From NCBI GenBank assembly GCA_963775085.1, contig CAVZHO010000013.1, positions 1-59,282 of the forward strand: a stretch of 59,282 nucleotides of DNA, written 5' to 3'. Both the position numbers and the translations under genes were made by a program. Under the pieces are notes generated by a model. The model ran no database searches, had not been told where the DNA came from, and worked only from the letters and a program-made list of their open reading frames with translations. This document shows, piece after piece, positions 1-7,936 of this stretch. Positions within the stretch are counted from its first letter, which is position 1, and the number at the start of each line of letters is the position of its first letter. The stretch is from JAAFIP01 sp963775085 (GTDB taxonomy: Bacteria; Pseudomonadota; Gammaproteobacteria; Burkholderiales; Burkholderiaceae_C).

Positions 1-585
1 GGTAGTCTTGAGGGTGGGGAGAGTTTCCGGCCGCGAAAGGCGCGAAGGTTACGCGAAGAACGCGCAGATCACTGGCAGGCTCGCTGTGCTGCTTGGCGCA
101 GCGGTACACCAATTCATTACCCGCCTTGCGCAGCCGTTCCATCGAAAACGCAGGCCGCACGCAGTAGCGCAGCAGTCGCTCCAGGCCAGCACGGTCGTGC
201 GCCTCGATGCGCACGCTGGTGTCCACCGAGAAGCCGCTGTGCCGGTAGGCCAGCATCTCTTTGGCCTCAAAGCTCTCCAGCAGACTCCTGCCCACGAAGG
301 CGCGCAGGATGCGAGTGTGCAAGGTGGCCTGCACCTGGGCCACAGCAGTCTCATCGATGCCGCTGGCTGCATGAAGAATCACTTTACGGGGTAAGGAGGA
401 TTGATCGTCGGCCACAGCTTGGGTGACGGTGTCAGCGCCAGCATCAGCGCCGCCAGCCAATGCCTCAAACACCCCATCGACTACGCACACATGAAAATGC
501 ACATGCTCGTTCAGGCTAGAGCCACAGCGGTGGATAAACGCCACAGCGCCGATATGCAGGGCCGCCACGTCTACACCTAAAAAAT
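1..585 (-). mobile_element. IS91/IS801-family transposase remnant, partial
   Basis: One reverse-strand frame is open for about 195 codons from base ~585 to the window edge and reads like the middle and C-terminal part of a Y2 (HUH) rolling-circle transposase: AFIHRCGSSLNEHVHFHV, including an HxHxH cluster, then YCVRPAFSMERL and LVYRCAKQHSE. The family nicks and transfers single-stranded DNA at its ends. No start codon fits: the upstream part is lost at about 585, where the sequence passes into the duplicated aroE-flank DNA. The other end runs off the window. It is a fragment here; whether it is intact beyond base 1 cannot be seen. The family call rests on recognised motifs only. Confidence 0.7.
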
Positions 586-626
586 TGGTCAAATTAGAAG
601 TTTTTGAGCATGTCGAAGTCCGTTGA

Positions 627-935
627 AACCCGAAATTTCACCCAAACCCCAAAAACGCATCGATTGAGGTGTGCTTTTAAGGCATCAATCGGGCGGCAAG
701 CCAATGGAATATAGTGGAACCAGCTACTAAAACAGAAGCGCCTACTTTGAAGATTTGCAGGCAGCTTGCAAATCTTCAAAGGCCGTTGAAAGGTTTTTTT
801 CCGCCAACGCCCGCAGCTCTTTGTTCAGTGCAGTCTCCATCCCAAACCAAGCCTCGCACGCCAGCGGCCCTTGGTGCAGCGGCATACCCAGGCCAGTCGC
901 GTTGGGGTTCGCCACCAGGGCCTCGCAGCCACCGC
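627..935 (-). pseudogene. duplicated 3' fragment of aroE plus its downstream flank
   Basis: Bases ~627-930 repeat ~1929-2232 in direct orientation. The copy includes the last ~50 codons of aroE: GLGMPLHQGPLACEAWFG here against GLGMLLHQGPLAWKAWFG in the intact gene, then KELRALAEKNL against KELRALVEKSL. It also includes ~130 bp of downstream sequence with the GAACCAGCTACTAAAA element. The copies have diverged noticeably, so the duplication is not recent. Catalytic and NADP-binding parts are absent, so the fragment cannot be functional. The toxin-antitoxin pair at 980-1762 lies exactly between the two copies. Confidence 0.85.
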
Positions 936-979
936 GCCGCGTCGACAATCCAACAGGCGTGAGAGCAGGTAGTTGCCCG

Positions 980-1480
980 CTATTCGTTTGCAAGTGCCAT
1001 GGCCTGCGTGCGCAGCTCAGAGGACAGCCAAATACCTTGCGCCCGCATGCGCGCGATACAAGGTGCAATCGCTGCGATATGATTTTGAGCCTTGAGTTTG
1101 AGCAATACACCCAGCGATCCGGTGACCTGTAAGCCGTTCAGCCTGGCCACACGCCGCCCCGCCAGCTCGTCTATGCATACCAAAGGCATGTTGCGCTCTT
1201 GCGCCAAAGCAATCACCGATGCCTCACCCGCATCCAGCGCGGCGGTAAGCCATGCAGCCATGGGTAGAGACAAAGCATGCTGCTCGAAGGGCGGGCCTTT
1301 TTGCAACGCTTGGTCAAAGGCCAGCACGCCAAACCCTTGCTGACCTGCTTGGTGTATTTCTTGAGCCACCGTGTCGCTAAATACAACGCGATCATAAATT
1401 TCAGCAAGCAGCTCTAAACTGCCTAGCGCGGCAATCAATGCAAGCGTAGGGGAGGTATTTAAAACGATGGCGGTGGACAT
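980..1480 (-). CDS. DUF3368 PIN-like toxin of a UPF0175/DUF3368 module
   Basis: A 166-residue protein of the DUF3368 family, PIN-domain-like proteins usually encoded after a UPF0175 antitoxin and presumed to be ribonuclease toxins. The N-terminus LNTSPTLALI (7-16) matches the family's first acidic strand, with Asn8 where many PIN domains have Asp. Acidic residues follow at D83/E86 (LDAGEAS) and D104/E105 (IDELAGRR), then VTGSLGVLLKLK (119-130). It starts at ATG 1480, 33 bp after the antitoxin stop, so the two should be co-transcribed. The family assignment is good. RNase activity is inferred from the family. Confidence 0.8.
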   Translation of the reverse strand: MSTAIVLNTSPTLALIAALGSLELLAEIYDRVVFSDTVAQEIHQAGQQGFGVLAFDQALQKGPPFEQHALSLPMAAWLTAALDAGEASVIALAQERNMPLVCIDELAGRRVARLNGLQVTGSLGVLLKLKAQNHIAAIAPCIARMRAQGIWLSSELRTQAMALANE

Positions 1481-1513
1481 GCTTGCCTGAGCAGCTAAGC
1501 AGTAAAGCGATGG

Positions 1514-1762
1514 CTACGCATTCGCAAAATCAGCTGCCAGCTCGCTGGCTGGGTAGCACAACTGCGCCACACCCCATTGCGGCAAAGATAGCAAAAACTC
1601 CACCCGAGTTTGGTCGCACAGCTGCGCTGCCTGCCCCGTGCTAAGCCTGCCAGACTCAAACAGCTTCACCGCCATGGCCTGTTTGGCCAGTGCGGCAAAC
1701 TGTACGCTGGAGACTTGCAGTGCATCGGGCAAGGTATCGGGTACGGTTAAAGTGAAGTTCAT
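1514..1762 (-). CDS. UPF0175-family antitoxin
   Basis: An 82-residue protein that resembles UPF0175: an N-terminal beta segment (MNFTLTVPDTLPDAL), a helix containing AMAVKLFESGRLSTGQAAQL (32-51) that looks like a helix-turn-helix, and a C-terminal tail that would bind the toxin. It is the first gene of a two-gene unit with the DUF3368 toxin. Antitoxins of this type normally neutralise the PIN toxin and repress their own promoter. No operator was picked out in the upstream DNA, which is occupied by a dispersed repeat (~1826-1874). Confidence 0.8.
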   Translation of the reverse strand: MNFTLTVPDTLPDALQVSSVQFAALAKQAMAVKLFESGRLSTGQAAQLCDQTRVEFLLSLPQWGVAQLCYPASELAADFANA

Positions 1763-1825
1763 GTGTGCATTCTAGCCACTACTGTGCAGACGCGCGAACC
1801 CAAGTTAATCAAGTGTAGTCGCTAT

Positions 1826-1874
1826 TTATTACATAGCTGCTTCCGCATTATTTTAACGGACTACAGCCCAATTA
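1826..1874. repeat. dispersed short element, copy 1
   Basis: Contains TAGCTGCTTCCGCATTA followed by ACGGACTACAGCCCAATTA, a match to the GGACTACAGCCC half of the element family found throughout the window. It lies in the 326 bp between the antitoxin gene and aroE; the rest of that gap is the second copy of the aroE-flank direct repeat. I see no convincing gene in this gap. Confidence 0.6.
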
Positions 1875-1928
1875 GATCCTCAAAACGTGGTCAAAACAGA
1901 GGTTCTCCAGCGTTCCCATGCCTCAGGG

Positions 1929-2232
1929 AACCCGAAATTTCACCCAAACCCCAAAAACGCATCGATTGAGGTGCGCTTTTAGGGCATCAATCGGGCGGCA
2001 AACAAATAGAATAAAGCAGAACCAGCTACTAAAAAAGAAGCGCCTACTCTGACGGATTGCAAATAGCTTGCAAATCTTCAAAGGCCATTCAAAGGCTTTT
2101 CTCTACCAGCGCCCGCAGCTCTTTGGTTACCGCAGGCTCAATCCCAAACCACGCCTTCCACGCCAGCGGCCCTTGGTGCAGCAGCATGCCCAGGCCGTTC
2201 ACGGTCGGGTTGCCGCGCAGGCGGGCGGCTTC
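1929..2232. repeat. direct repeat, aroE-side copy
   Basis: Direct-repeat partner of 627-930. It starts at AACCCGAAATTTCACCCAAA, passes through a 20-base-scale palindrome-like GATTGAGG...CATCAATC segment, and runs about 140 bp into the 3' end of the intact aroE. The two copies bracket the UPF0175/DUF3368 module. Confidence 0.85.
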
Positions 2233-2931
2233 CAGGAAGGGTGTTTCCAGCGGGATGTACACAATATCAGCCGCCAGCGCAGTGGTGGGCAGCTTGGTAA
2301 GCGCAATGTCCAGCGGTGTTTGCCCCACCATGCCCTGGCTGGTGGTGTTCACCACCATGGCTGCGCCCGCCAGCAGGTCATGGCGCTGCTCCCAGGGGTA
2401 GGCCTTGATGGGGCTACCAAAATCCTGCGCAATACCCTGTGCCCGCTCAAAATGGCGGTTGACCAGCCGAATCTCTTTAGCCCCCTCCAGCATCAGCCCG
2501 TAGCACACCGCGCGGGATCCTCCCCCCGCGCCGATCACCACAATCGGCCCCGCATCCGCACGCCAGGCAGGCTGCGCCTCGCGCACATTGCGGATAAAGC
2601 CAAACGCATCGTTGTTGCTGCCCAGCAACGTGCCATCGGGCCGCACCGTCACGCAGCTGATCGCGCCAATCTTGCGGGCCGCTGCATCCACCTCGTCCAC
2701 AATCTTCATGGCCTCCTGCTTGTGCGGAATCGTCAAGTTACAGCCCGAAAACCCCAGCGGCTGCAAGGCCCGCAGTGCCGCCGCCAGCCCCTCGGGCGCA
2801 ATCGCCAGCGGCACATAGCTGCCCGCCAGGCCCTGCTGGGCAAACCAGTAGTTGTGCAACATGGGTGAGCGCGAATGCATGACAGGCTGGCCCATCACGC
2901 CAGCGAGGTAAAAACGATTGTGTGGTGCCAT
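2089..2931 (-). CDS. aroE: shikimate dehydrogenase (NADP+)
   Basis: This 280-residue enzyme reduces 3-dehydroshikimate to shikimate in aromatic amino-acid synthesis. Substrate-binding SRSP (20-23), the catalytic lysine in NLTIPHKQ (K71) and its partner Asp in SNNDAFG (D108) are present. The NADP loop reads GAGGGSRAV, and the conserved C-terminal GLGMLLHQG is intact. A start further upstream (3135) would add 68 residues encoded by a palindromic repeat, so ATG 2931 (MAPHNRFYLAGVMGQP) is chosen; it also gives a normal family length. The 3' end is partly duplicated 1.3 kb away. A YdiB-like paralogue is possible, but the sequence fits AroE well. Confidence 0.93.
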   Translation of the reverse strand: MAPHNRFYLAGVMGQPVMHSRSPMLHNYWFAQQGLAGSYVPLAIAPEGLAAALRALQPLGFSGCNLTIPHKQEAMKIVDEVDAAARKIGAISCVTVRPDGTLLGSNNDAFGFIRNVREAQPAWRADAGPIVVIGAGGGSRAVCYGLMLEGAKEIRLVNRHFERAQGIAQDFGSPIKAYPWEQRHDLLAGAAMVVNTTSQGMVGQTPLDIALTKLPTTALAADIVYIPLETPFLEAARLRGNPTVNGLGMLLHQGPLAWKAWFGIEPAVTKELRALVEKSL

Positions 2932-3007
2932 GGGAGTGCTTCTTATGGGGGTGAAAAGTGCAATGGTAGCAAAGCGGGCGTGAGGTATTGGCTTTGCTGG
3001 GTTTGTG

Positions 3008-3240
3008 TCGTTGGATCGGCGCGCGCACCGGTACGGCGCAATGCCCCCGCCACCCGAGCCCCGGCCCGCTTCGAGGGAAGCATGTGCAGTGCTCGCCTTT
3101 AGGGGAAAATAACGAGCCTCGCTACGCTCAGACATCTAAAATTCTGATTTCCAAAAGCTGCGCGCTAGCGAAGCCCGGGGCTCTTATTGGGTGGCGTAGG
3201 CATTGCACCGCAGCAGTGCGCTTTGGGTGCGCATGGAGTG
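3008..3240 (-). repeat. ~225 bp palindromic element, copy A (inverted relative to copy B)
   Basis: Read on the reverse strand this closely matches 6594-6822. Shared blocks include GCCACCC..ATAAGAGCCCCGGG, GCAGCTTTTGG, TTTAGATGTCTGAGCG and GCGAGCACTGCA. The element is itself an imperfect long inverted repeat: the ends (GCAATGCCCCCGCCACCC and GGGTGGCGTAGGCATTGC) pair. No transposase-like reading frame is present. It fills most of the 391 bp between aroE and the next gene fragment. It looks like a miniature inverted-repeat element; that label is inference. Confidence 0.75.
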
Positions 3241-3272
3241 TCTTTGGACATACGGTTTAGCAGGAAAACAGG

Positions 3273-3320
3273 CTGTAGCCCAATAAAATACAGCGTAAGC
3301 AGCTACTGAAAATATAGCAA
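3273..3320 (+). repeat. dispersed short element, copy 2
   Basis: A clear full-length copy: GCCCAATAAAATACAGCG, then TAAGCAGCTACTGAAAATATAGCAA. It directly abuts the start of the broken HTH gene at 3323, separating it from palindromic element copy A. Confidence 0.8.
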
Positions 3321-3322
3321 AT

Positions 3323-3646
3323 ATGGCAATACCTAGAACCACAACCTCCCATCGCGGTAGCAACTTTGACGCCTTGCTCAAAGAAAACGGCATTTATGAA
3401 GCCGTGCAAGCCCGCGCGCTCAAATGCGCCCTGGCCGAGCAGCTGGATGTGGCCACGCAAGCAGGCAAACTCAGCAAAGTAGCCATGGCCCAACCCATGG
3501 CCACCAGCCGCTCGTAGCCGGGCCGCGTGCAGGGCCCTTCCAATTTGTCGGTGCAACTCGACACCTTGATCAAAGCCGCCAACGCCGTCGGAAACACCGT
3601 AGAGGTCAAACTCAAGCGGCAATTCAAACACCGCGCAGCGGTTTGA
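3323..3646 (+). pseudogene. HTH antitoxin-like gene with a premature stop
   Basis: The frame encodes MAIPRTTTSHRGSNFDALL..., then AEQLDVATQAGKLSKVAM, and stops at TAG 3515-3517. It then continues in frame with VQGPSNLSVQLDTLIKAANA to TGA 3644-3646 (107 codons in all). The second copy downstream has CAG at the same place, so this is a Gln-to-stop change. The layout resembles small XRE/HigA-like antitoxins (KVAMAQ.MATSRS.....LDTLIKAANAVG). The truncated product would lack the second half of the domain. Family assignment is moderate; the broken state is directly visible. Confidence 0.7.
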
Positions 3647-3709
3647 ATTGATTTGGAAAAGCAATATGGCGACCTCGCCGATTCCATATTTGCATCGTAT
3701 TAAATAAAT

Positions 3710-3738
3710 TTGACATGCGTCAATAGACTATATACACT
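3710..3738 (+). promoter_or_regulatory. putative higBA promoter with overlapping inverted repeat
   Basis: TTGACA at 3710-3715 is followed by a 17 bp spacer and TACACT at 3733-3738. The -35 box lies inside an inverted repeat TTGAC-ATGC-GTCAA (3710-3723), a plausible site for autorepression by HigA. Transcription would begin close to the HigB ATG at 3745, leaving little or no leader. Confidence 0.55.
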
Positions 3739-3744
3739 ATCGCG

Positions 3745-4014
3745 ATGATTCGCAGCTTCAGGCACAAAGGACTTGAGCAGTTCTTTAAAACGGGCAGTAA
3801 GGCTGGCATTGCCCCCTCACACGCATCCCGCCTGCGGCTGCAACTGGCCAAACTGGATGGCGCCAGAGGCCCAGACGATATGGCAATGCCCGGCTGGCGC
3901 GTGCACCCGCTGAGCACGGGGCACTGGTCTGTCTGGGTCAACGGCAACTGGCGTATGACGTTTGCATTTGAAGGCGTTGATGCCATACTGGTTGACTACC
4001 AAGACTACCACTAA
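3745..4014 (+). CDS. higB: HigB-family toxin (RelE/ParE fold)
   Basis: An 89-residue HigB-type toxin. The N-terminus IRSFRHKGLEQFFKTGSKAGI, the central WRVHPLSTGHWSVWVNGNW and the C-terminal VDYQDYH are typical of the plasmid-maintenance killer family, which cleaves mRNA on the ribosome. The gene precedes its antitoxin, the usual higBA order, with a 30 bp gap. ATG 3745 is the only sensible start and has no clear Shine-Dalgarno, which fits leaderless or weak translation. The module lies between two copies of an unrelated HTH gene. Confidence 0.88.
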   Translation: MIRSFRHKGLEQFFKTGSKAGIAPSHASRLRLQLAKLDGARGPDDMAMPGWRVHPLSTGHWSVWVNGNWRMTFAFEGVDAILVDYQDYH

Positions 4015-4044
4015 GGCGCTGTAGCATTGTAAAAAGGAACCTTC

Positions 4045-4344
4045 ATGACACGCATGTTTAACCCGCCGCATCCCGGCGAAGTACTCAGGGATGGCGTATT
4101 TACCGGCACGGCCAACACCGTCACCGCATTTGCCCAGCGCATTGGCGTGACGCGGGTAACGCTATCGAACGTGCTCAACGGTAAAAACGGCGTAAGCGCA
4201 GATATGGCCGTGCGCCTGGCGGCAGCGCTAGGCGGCAGCGCTGAATCCTGGCTGCATATGCAAACACAGTACGACCTGGCCATATCAGAAAAATCTTTAA
4301 AAAAGATCGTTGCAAAAATAGAACCATTGACGCTAGCCTCATAG
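4045..4344 (+). CDS. higA: HigA-family antitoxin (XRE HTH)
   Basis: A 99-residue antitoxin that starts with the family signature FNPPHPGEVLRDG (5-17) and carries an XRE helix-turn-helix over AFAQRIGVTRVTLSNVLNGK and AVRLAAALGGSAESWLHMQ. It should bind HigB and repress the promoter at 3710-3738. An AAAGGAA ribosome site sits a few bases before ATG 4045. The stop lies only ~8 bp before the duplicated HTH-gene sequence resumes (~4352). Confidence 0.9.
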   Translation: MTRMFNPPHPGEVLRDGVFTGTANTVTAFAQRIGVTRVTLSNVLNGKNGVSADMAVRLAAALGGSAESWLHMQTQYDLAISEKSLKKIVAKIEPLTLAS

Positions 4345-4358
4345 TCGGGAAACGCGCC

Positions 4359-4574
4359 ATGGCCGAGCAGCTAGACTATGCCCTGCAAGCAGGCAAACTC
4401 AGCAAAGTAGCCATGGCCCAGCGCATGGCCACCAGCCGCTCACAGCCGGCCCGCGTGCAGGGCCCTGCTAATTTGTCGGTGCAACTCGACACCCTGATCA
4501 AAGCCGCCAACGCAGTCGGCAAAACGGTAGAGATCAAACTCAAACGGCAATTCAAACACCGCGCAGCGGTTTGA
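4359..4574 (+). pseudogene. second, 5'-truncated copy of the HTH antitoxin-like gene
   Basis: Bases ~4352-4574 repeat 3420-3646 at high identity and end with the same LKRQFKHRAAV. The copy starts at the codons for AEQLDYALQAGKLSKVAM; the first ~35 codons of the other copy are missing, replaced by the end of the higBA segment. An ATG happens to precede AEQ, so a 71-residue protein could still be made. It keeps the Gln codon that became a stop in the first copy. Together the copies form direct repeats around higBA. Confidence 0.65.
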
Positions 4575-4995
4575 TGTGATCCGTAGAGCTGAGGTTCGTT
4601 GGTATGGTGTGTTCCACAAGTCAGCTTGGTTTTATTGCAAAATTAAGTGAAAAATTCGGCTGCAGCCCAACGAAATATAGCATAAACAGCTACTAAATTT
4701 GAAGCAAATCGACTACGCAATTAGTCTCCAGCATTAGATGTTTTTTGAAAACTTCTTGCACGGATAGCATGGAAAATGCAACATGGGAGACATGACCCTG
4801 TAGACCCCTGGTGGACAACTCTGCACCTTTGTGAAACCGCCCGGACTCCACTTATAAATCGGGGTTTGTTGTTCAGACAACCGGGGCCACTTCTACTCAA
4901 TCCGATCCAGATATTAGCCATTAACTGAATTCTCATTGCCCGAATTAGATAAAAATGCAACACGGGTGACCCTGTGCATTGAAGTGGAATCAATT
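4575..4995. other. 421 bp non-coding gap with repeats
   Basis: It holds one copy of the dispersed short element (~4661-4706: GCCCAACGAAATATAGC, then ATAAACAGCTACTAAATTTG). It also holds two similar stretches, AAATGCAACATGGGAGACAT near 4776 and AAATGCAACACGGGTGACC near 4953, that could be remnants of insertion-sequence ends. No gene is convincing. Confidence 0.5.
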
Positions 4996-6381
4996 TCATC
5001 GAGTGTTTCTGAGATGCTGCACATTCAGTGCTCGTTTGCCAGCCTGCTGTAGTGCTTCATGGAATGGAACTTCTTCATCTTTTTCTTTAGGCGGCCATAA
5101 AGGAATGCCAAATGTAAGGGCTAATGGCATGAACATGCGAAAAGCTTGCGCTAAAACTCTCGTAGTGTTGTCTTCTATATCAAGATGCCGAGGCACATCA
5201 AGGTAGTTGTTAGGGCCTGTGCCAAGCGGCAAAGCGGTAACCGAATCCAGGCACATTGGTAACCCATGACGCTCGAACCCCTCCAGGATATCTGGTACAT
5301 CAACGAACGGAATTGTCCGCCAGCAATTTAAGACTTTCACCTTCAGAAAATAGCCCTCAGACCAGCCAGCCAACTTGCAAAGTCTTTCTTGAGTTTCAAC
5401 GATACCAACGAGAACGTTGAAGAGGTAGTTCAGGTCAACGATTCGCAACGTGCTGGCGCTATACTTTTTAAGTGTGGTGATAAAACGCTTCGCATGAATG
5501 TAGCCTTGCAAATCGAGGCCGAGTAGGTCTGGGCGACTCGGCTGATACAACGGCAAAGGGATGACAACATCACTCACAAGGTTTCTGCGAAGGCGCCACG
5601 TTAGAGAAAGATAATTTGAATCGTTGCCATAGAGTTGTCGACCAACAAAACCATCGCCCGATGTATAGACAGTATCGAGCGGAATAGAGCTTATTCCCGC
5701 ATTTCCTCCTAACGCTATACGTACCTTGTCGTCATTTTCCTTAATCCAGACATCGCGCTCTAGCCATGGGTCGGCCGATAGCATTAGCCGGACATAAGGT
5801 AGTTTTTTCTCGGACTGAGAGAATTCAGGATCGCAGTCATACCACTCTTTGTGATAACGCTTTATGTCATCCCCTCTATGCCAGAGTTGATCCAAGACAA
5901 AGCGGTCACTCTCAGCCTTTGGCTCAGACCCATCGGCAACTCGTCGATAAATTTGTCCTGACTTATGCACATGTGGAGCAGAAGCGCTTTGCGGAACCCA
6001 TGCGCAAATAATTGCACGATCCTCTACTAGGCCGAGCATTTGGTCAGGCCCCCAGATAACTTTAGTTTCGAAATGAGGGCTCGGATTAAGGTGATCAGCT
6101 GCAGACTTCCGCATACGCTGCAAAGTTGGATCTACATCATTACGCGAAAGGCCAGGAAACTCACCTGCAACAGGGTTTTCTTTTGATTCCTCTTTTACTC
6201 CCAAGAAAAGCCAGCCCCCATACGTGTTGGCAAAAGCTGATAGTGACTTAGCTATGGCGGCTGCATTTGGTACTTCTCGCTTGTATTCGATGTACCAGCC
6301 CTCAGATGCTAGTTTCAGGTCTTTCAGATCATCGATTTTCAGCTCTTGAAGTGGCTTATTGAAGGGCGAATAAGGTTGCAT
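4996..6381 (-). CDS. AlbA_2/Schlafen-type putative DNA-binding protein
   Basis: A 461-residue protein. Residues ~30-62 (IEYKRE, then AFANTYGGWLFLGV) match the AlbA_2 (Schlafen AlbA) domain seen in bacterial regulators and several defence-associated proteins. The domain probably continues to YRRVADGSEP (~145). The remaining ~300 residues are not recognised; they contain no transmembrane segments and no clear catalytic motif. Its base composition looks more AT-rich than the flanking metabolic genes, which suggests transfer. It stands alone on its strand, inside the block bracketed by the inverted palindromic elements. The domain call is good; a defence role is only a possibility. Confidence 0.7.
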   Translation of the reverse strand: MQPYSPFNKPLQELKIDDLKDLKLASEGWYIEYKREVPNAAAIAKSLSAFANTYGGWLFLGVKEESKENPVAGEFPGLSRNDVDPTLQRMRKSAADHLNPSPHFETKVIWGPDQMLGLVEDRAIICAWVPQSASAPHVHKSGQIYRRVADGSEPKAESDRFVLDQLWHRGDDIKRYHKEWYDCDPEFSQSEKKLPYVRLMLSADPWLERDVWIKENDDKVRIALGGNAGISSIPLDTVYTSGDGFVGRQLYGNDSNYLSLTWRLRRNLVSDVVIPLPLYQPSRPDLLGLDLQGYIHAKRFITTLKKYSASTLRIVDLNYLFNVLVGIVETQERLCKLAGWSEGYFLKVKVLNCWRTIPFVDVPDILEGFERHGLPMCLDSVTALPLGTGPNNYLDVPRHLDIEDNTTRVLAQAFRMFMPLALTFGIPLWPPKEKDEEVPFHEALQQAGKRALNVQHLRNTR

Positions 6382-6593
6382 GGAATCACGTTTCTATAGT
6401 TTAGCTGCCGATGAGATGTTAAATCGCAAAGTAGGAGCTGAGTGAATGCGTTCGAAAACCGATTTATTGCACTACGCCTGAAACACACTAAAGCTTAGTC
6501 GAAATAGTGACGAAATAACATTTGAGGCTATTAGTTCAAACAAAGTACTATGCAAATAACTACTAAATTCATAGTCGATTTGTTCAAACCAAG

Positions 6594-6822
6594 CACCCCC
6601 TAAGCGCGCTGCTACGGCCCAATGCCCACGCCACCCGATAAGAGCCCCGGGCTCGAAGCGCGGAGCTTTTGGGGATCAGAAATTTAGATGTCTGAGCGAA
6701 GCGAGTTTCTAAATTTCCCCCAAAAGCGAGCACTGCAGATGCTCACCGCGAAGCGGGCCGGGGCTCGGGTGGCGTGGGTATTGGGCCGTAGCAGTGCGCG
6801 TGCCAGTACAACGTGATGGCTT
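6594..6822 (+). repeat. ~225 bp palindromic element, copy B
   Basis: The ends form a long imperfect inverted repeat: GCTGCTACGGCCCAATGCCC at ~6607 pairs with GGGTATTGGGCCGTAGCAG near 6776-6796. The centre has AAATTTAGA...TCTAAATTT around a GAGCGAAGCGAG loop. It closely matches copy A (3008-3240) in the opposite orientation. It fills most of the 470 bp between the AlbA_2 gene and the hydrolase gene; the rest is AT-rich and shows no gene. Confidence 0.8.
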
Positions 6823-6851
6823 CGACAGGCTCAGCCCGAACGGTAGCGAAA

Positions 6852-7925
6852 TTACTTGCCCAACCTCGGCGCAGTCTGCAGCAGCTCCGCTAGCTGCCCC
6901 TTCCAAAACTTAGCCATCGCCGTCGTGCCATGCCCTGCAGTCTGCTCACTACCGGGGATCAAATAAATGCGCCCATTCTTCACGCGTTTAATCTCGCGCT
7001 CTAGCGTACCCGTCTCAGGCGGGTTGCGTTCGTCGTCTGCGGAATTGATAGCAAGTAGCGCAGCCTGGATGCGCTCCAGTCCAGGGGCAGGGTTGTAGTC
7101 GCGGGACGAGTCCCATTGGTAGAGGTGGTCGTTGGCATCGCCTGTGTAGGGGGCGTTCAGGCGCTGGTCCAGGATGCGGTCGGCCTGGGCGCGGGTGGGG
7201 GCGGCTTTGTGCAGGGCTTGGTTGCCGCCGTTGGTGGCCAGGCCGTAGAACACCGAGGCAAACAGCGCGCTGCGCGGCTGGGTGGTGTAGTTGCCGCCTT
7301 GCCATTCGGGGTCGTTCTTGATGGAGTCGGTGATCAGGCGGCGCATGATCCAGTTGCGGCTGGACATCTCGGTGGGTTGGCTGGCCATGGGCACCAGCGC
7401 GTCCATCATGCCGGGGTATTTGGTGCCCCAGATCCAGGTTTGCATGCCGCCCATGGAGTTGCCTATCACCAGGCGCAGGTGCTTTAGCCCCAAGTGCTCG
7501 GTGACCAGGCGGTGCTGCGCAGTCACCATGTCGTCGTAGTTGTACTTGGGGAATGCGGCGCGCAGGCCGTCGGACGGTTTGGTGGACTTGCCGGTGCCAA
7601 TGGCATCGGGCAGGATGATGAAGTACTTGCTGGCATCCAGCGGCTGGCCTGGGCCAAACAGCTCGCCTGCAAAGCCGGGGTTGACCATGCCCATGCCTGA
7701 GCCGGTGGTGCCGTGCAGCACCAGCACGGGCTCGCCTTTCGGGTCACCCACGGTGGTGTAGTGGATGCGCAGCTGGGGCATGACTTCGCCGGTATGGAAG
7801 CGGAAGTCTTTGGCGGTGTAGCTGGCCTCGACGGGGGCGGGGTAGTCGGCGGCGTGGCCGGTGCAGGCGAGCAAAGACAGGCCGAGGGCGCAGGCAGTGC
7901 GGGTGAGGGTGGTAATCAATGACAT
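6852..7925 (-). CDS. secreted alpha/beta hydrolase, MetX-like fold
   Basis: A 357-residue protein with a signal peptide (MSLITTLTRTACALGLSLLACTGHAA, likely cleaved near 25). The mature part is an alpha/beta hydrolase related to homoserine O-acetyltransferase-like proteins: HGTTGSG (71-77, oxyanion region), nucleophile elbow GNSMGG (S157), probable acid D297/D298 and His in GHGT (H332). Export to the periplasm argues against a role in methionine synthesis, so an esterase or acyltransferase is more likely. It lies 11 bp after the next upstream gene, another exported hydrolase, so they probably form an operon. The substrate is unknown. Confidence 0.8.
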   Translation of the reverse strand: MSLITTLTRTACALGLSLLACTGHAADYPAPVEASYTAKDFRFHTGEVMPQLRIHYTTVGDPKGEPVLVLHGTTGSGMGMVNPGFAGELFGPGQPLDASKYFIILPDAIGTGKSTKPSDGLRAAFPKYNYDDMVTAQHRLVTEHLGLKHLRLVIGNSMGGMQTWIWGTKYPGMMDALVPMASQPTEMSSRNWIMRRLITDSIKNDPEWQGGNYTTQPRSALFASVFYGLATNGGNQALHKAAPTRAQADRILDQRLNAPYTGDANDHLYQWDSSRDYNPAPGLERIQAALLAINSADDERNPPETGTLEREIKRVKNGRIYLIPGSEQTAGHGTTAMAKFWKGQLAELLQTAPRLGK

Positions 7926-7936
7926 GCTGGGTTCTC

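Noticed and set aside
2932..3135. N-terminal extension of aroE
   Set aside because: The extra 68 residues are encoded by the palindromic repeat; AroE homology begins at the ATG at 2931.
4721..4999. 92-codon reverse frame in the gap before the AlbA_2 gene
   Set aside because: No ribosome site, no family resemblance, and it spans repeat-like sequence.
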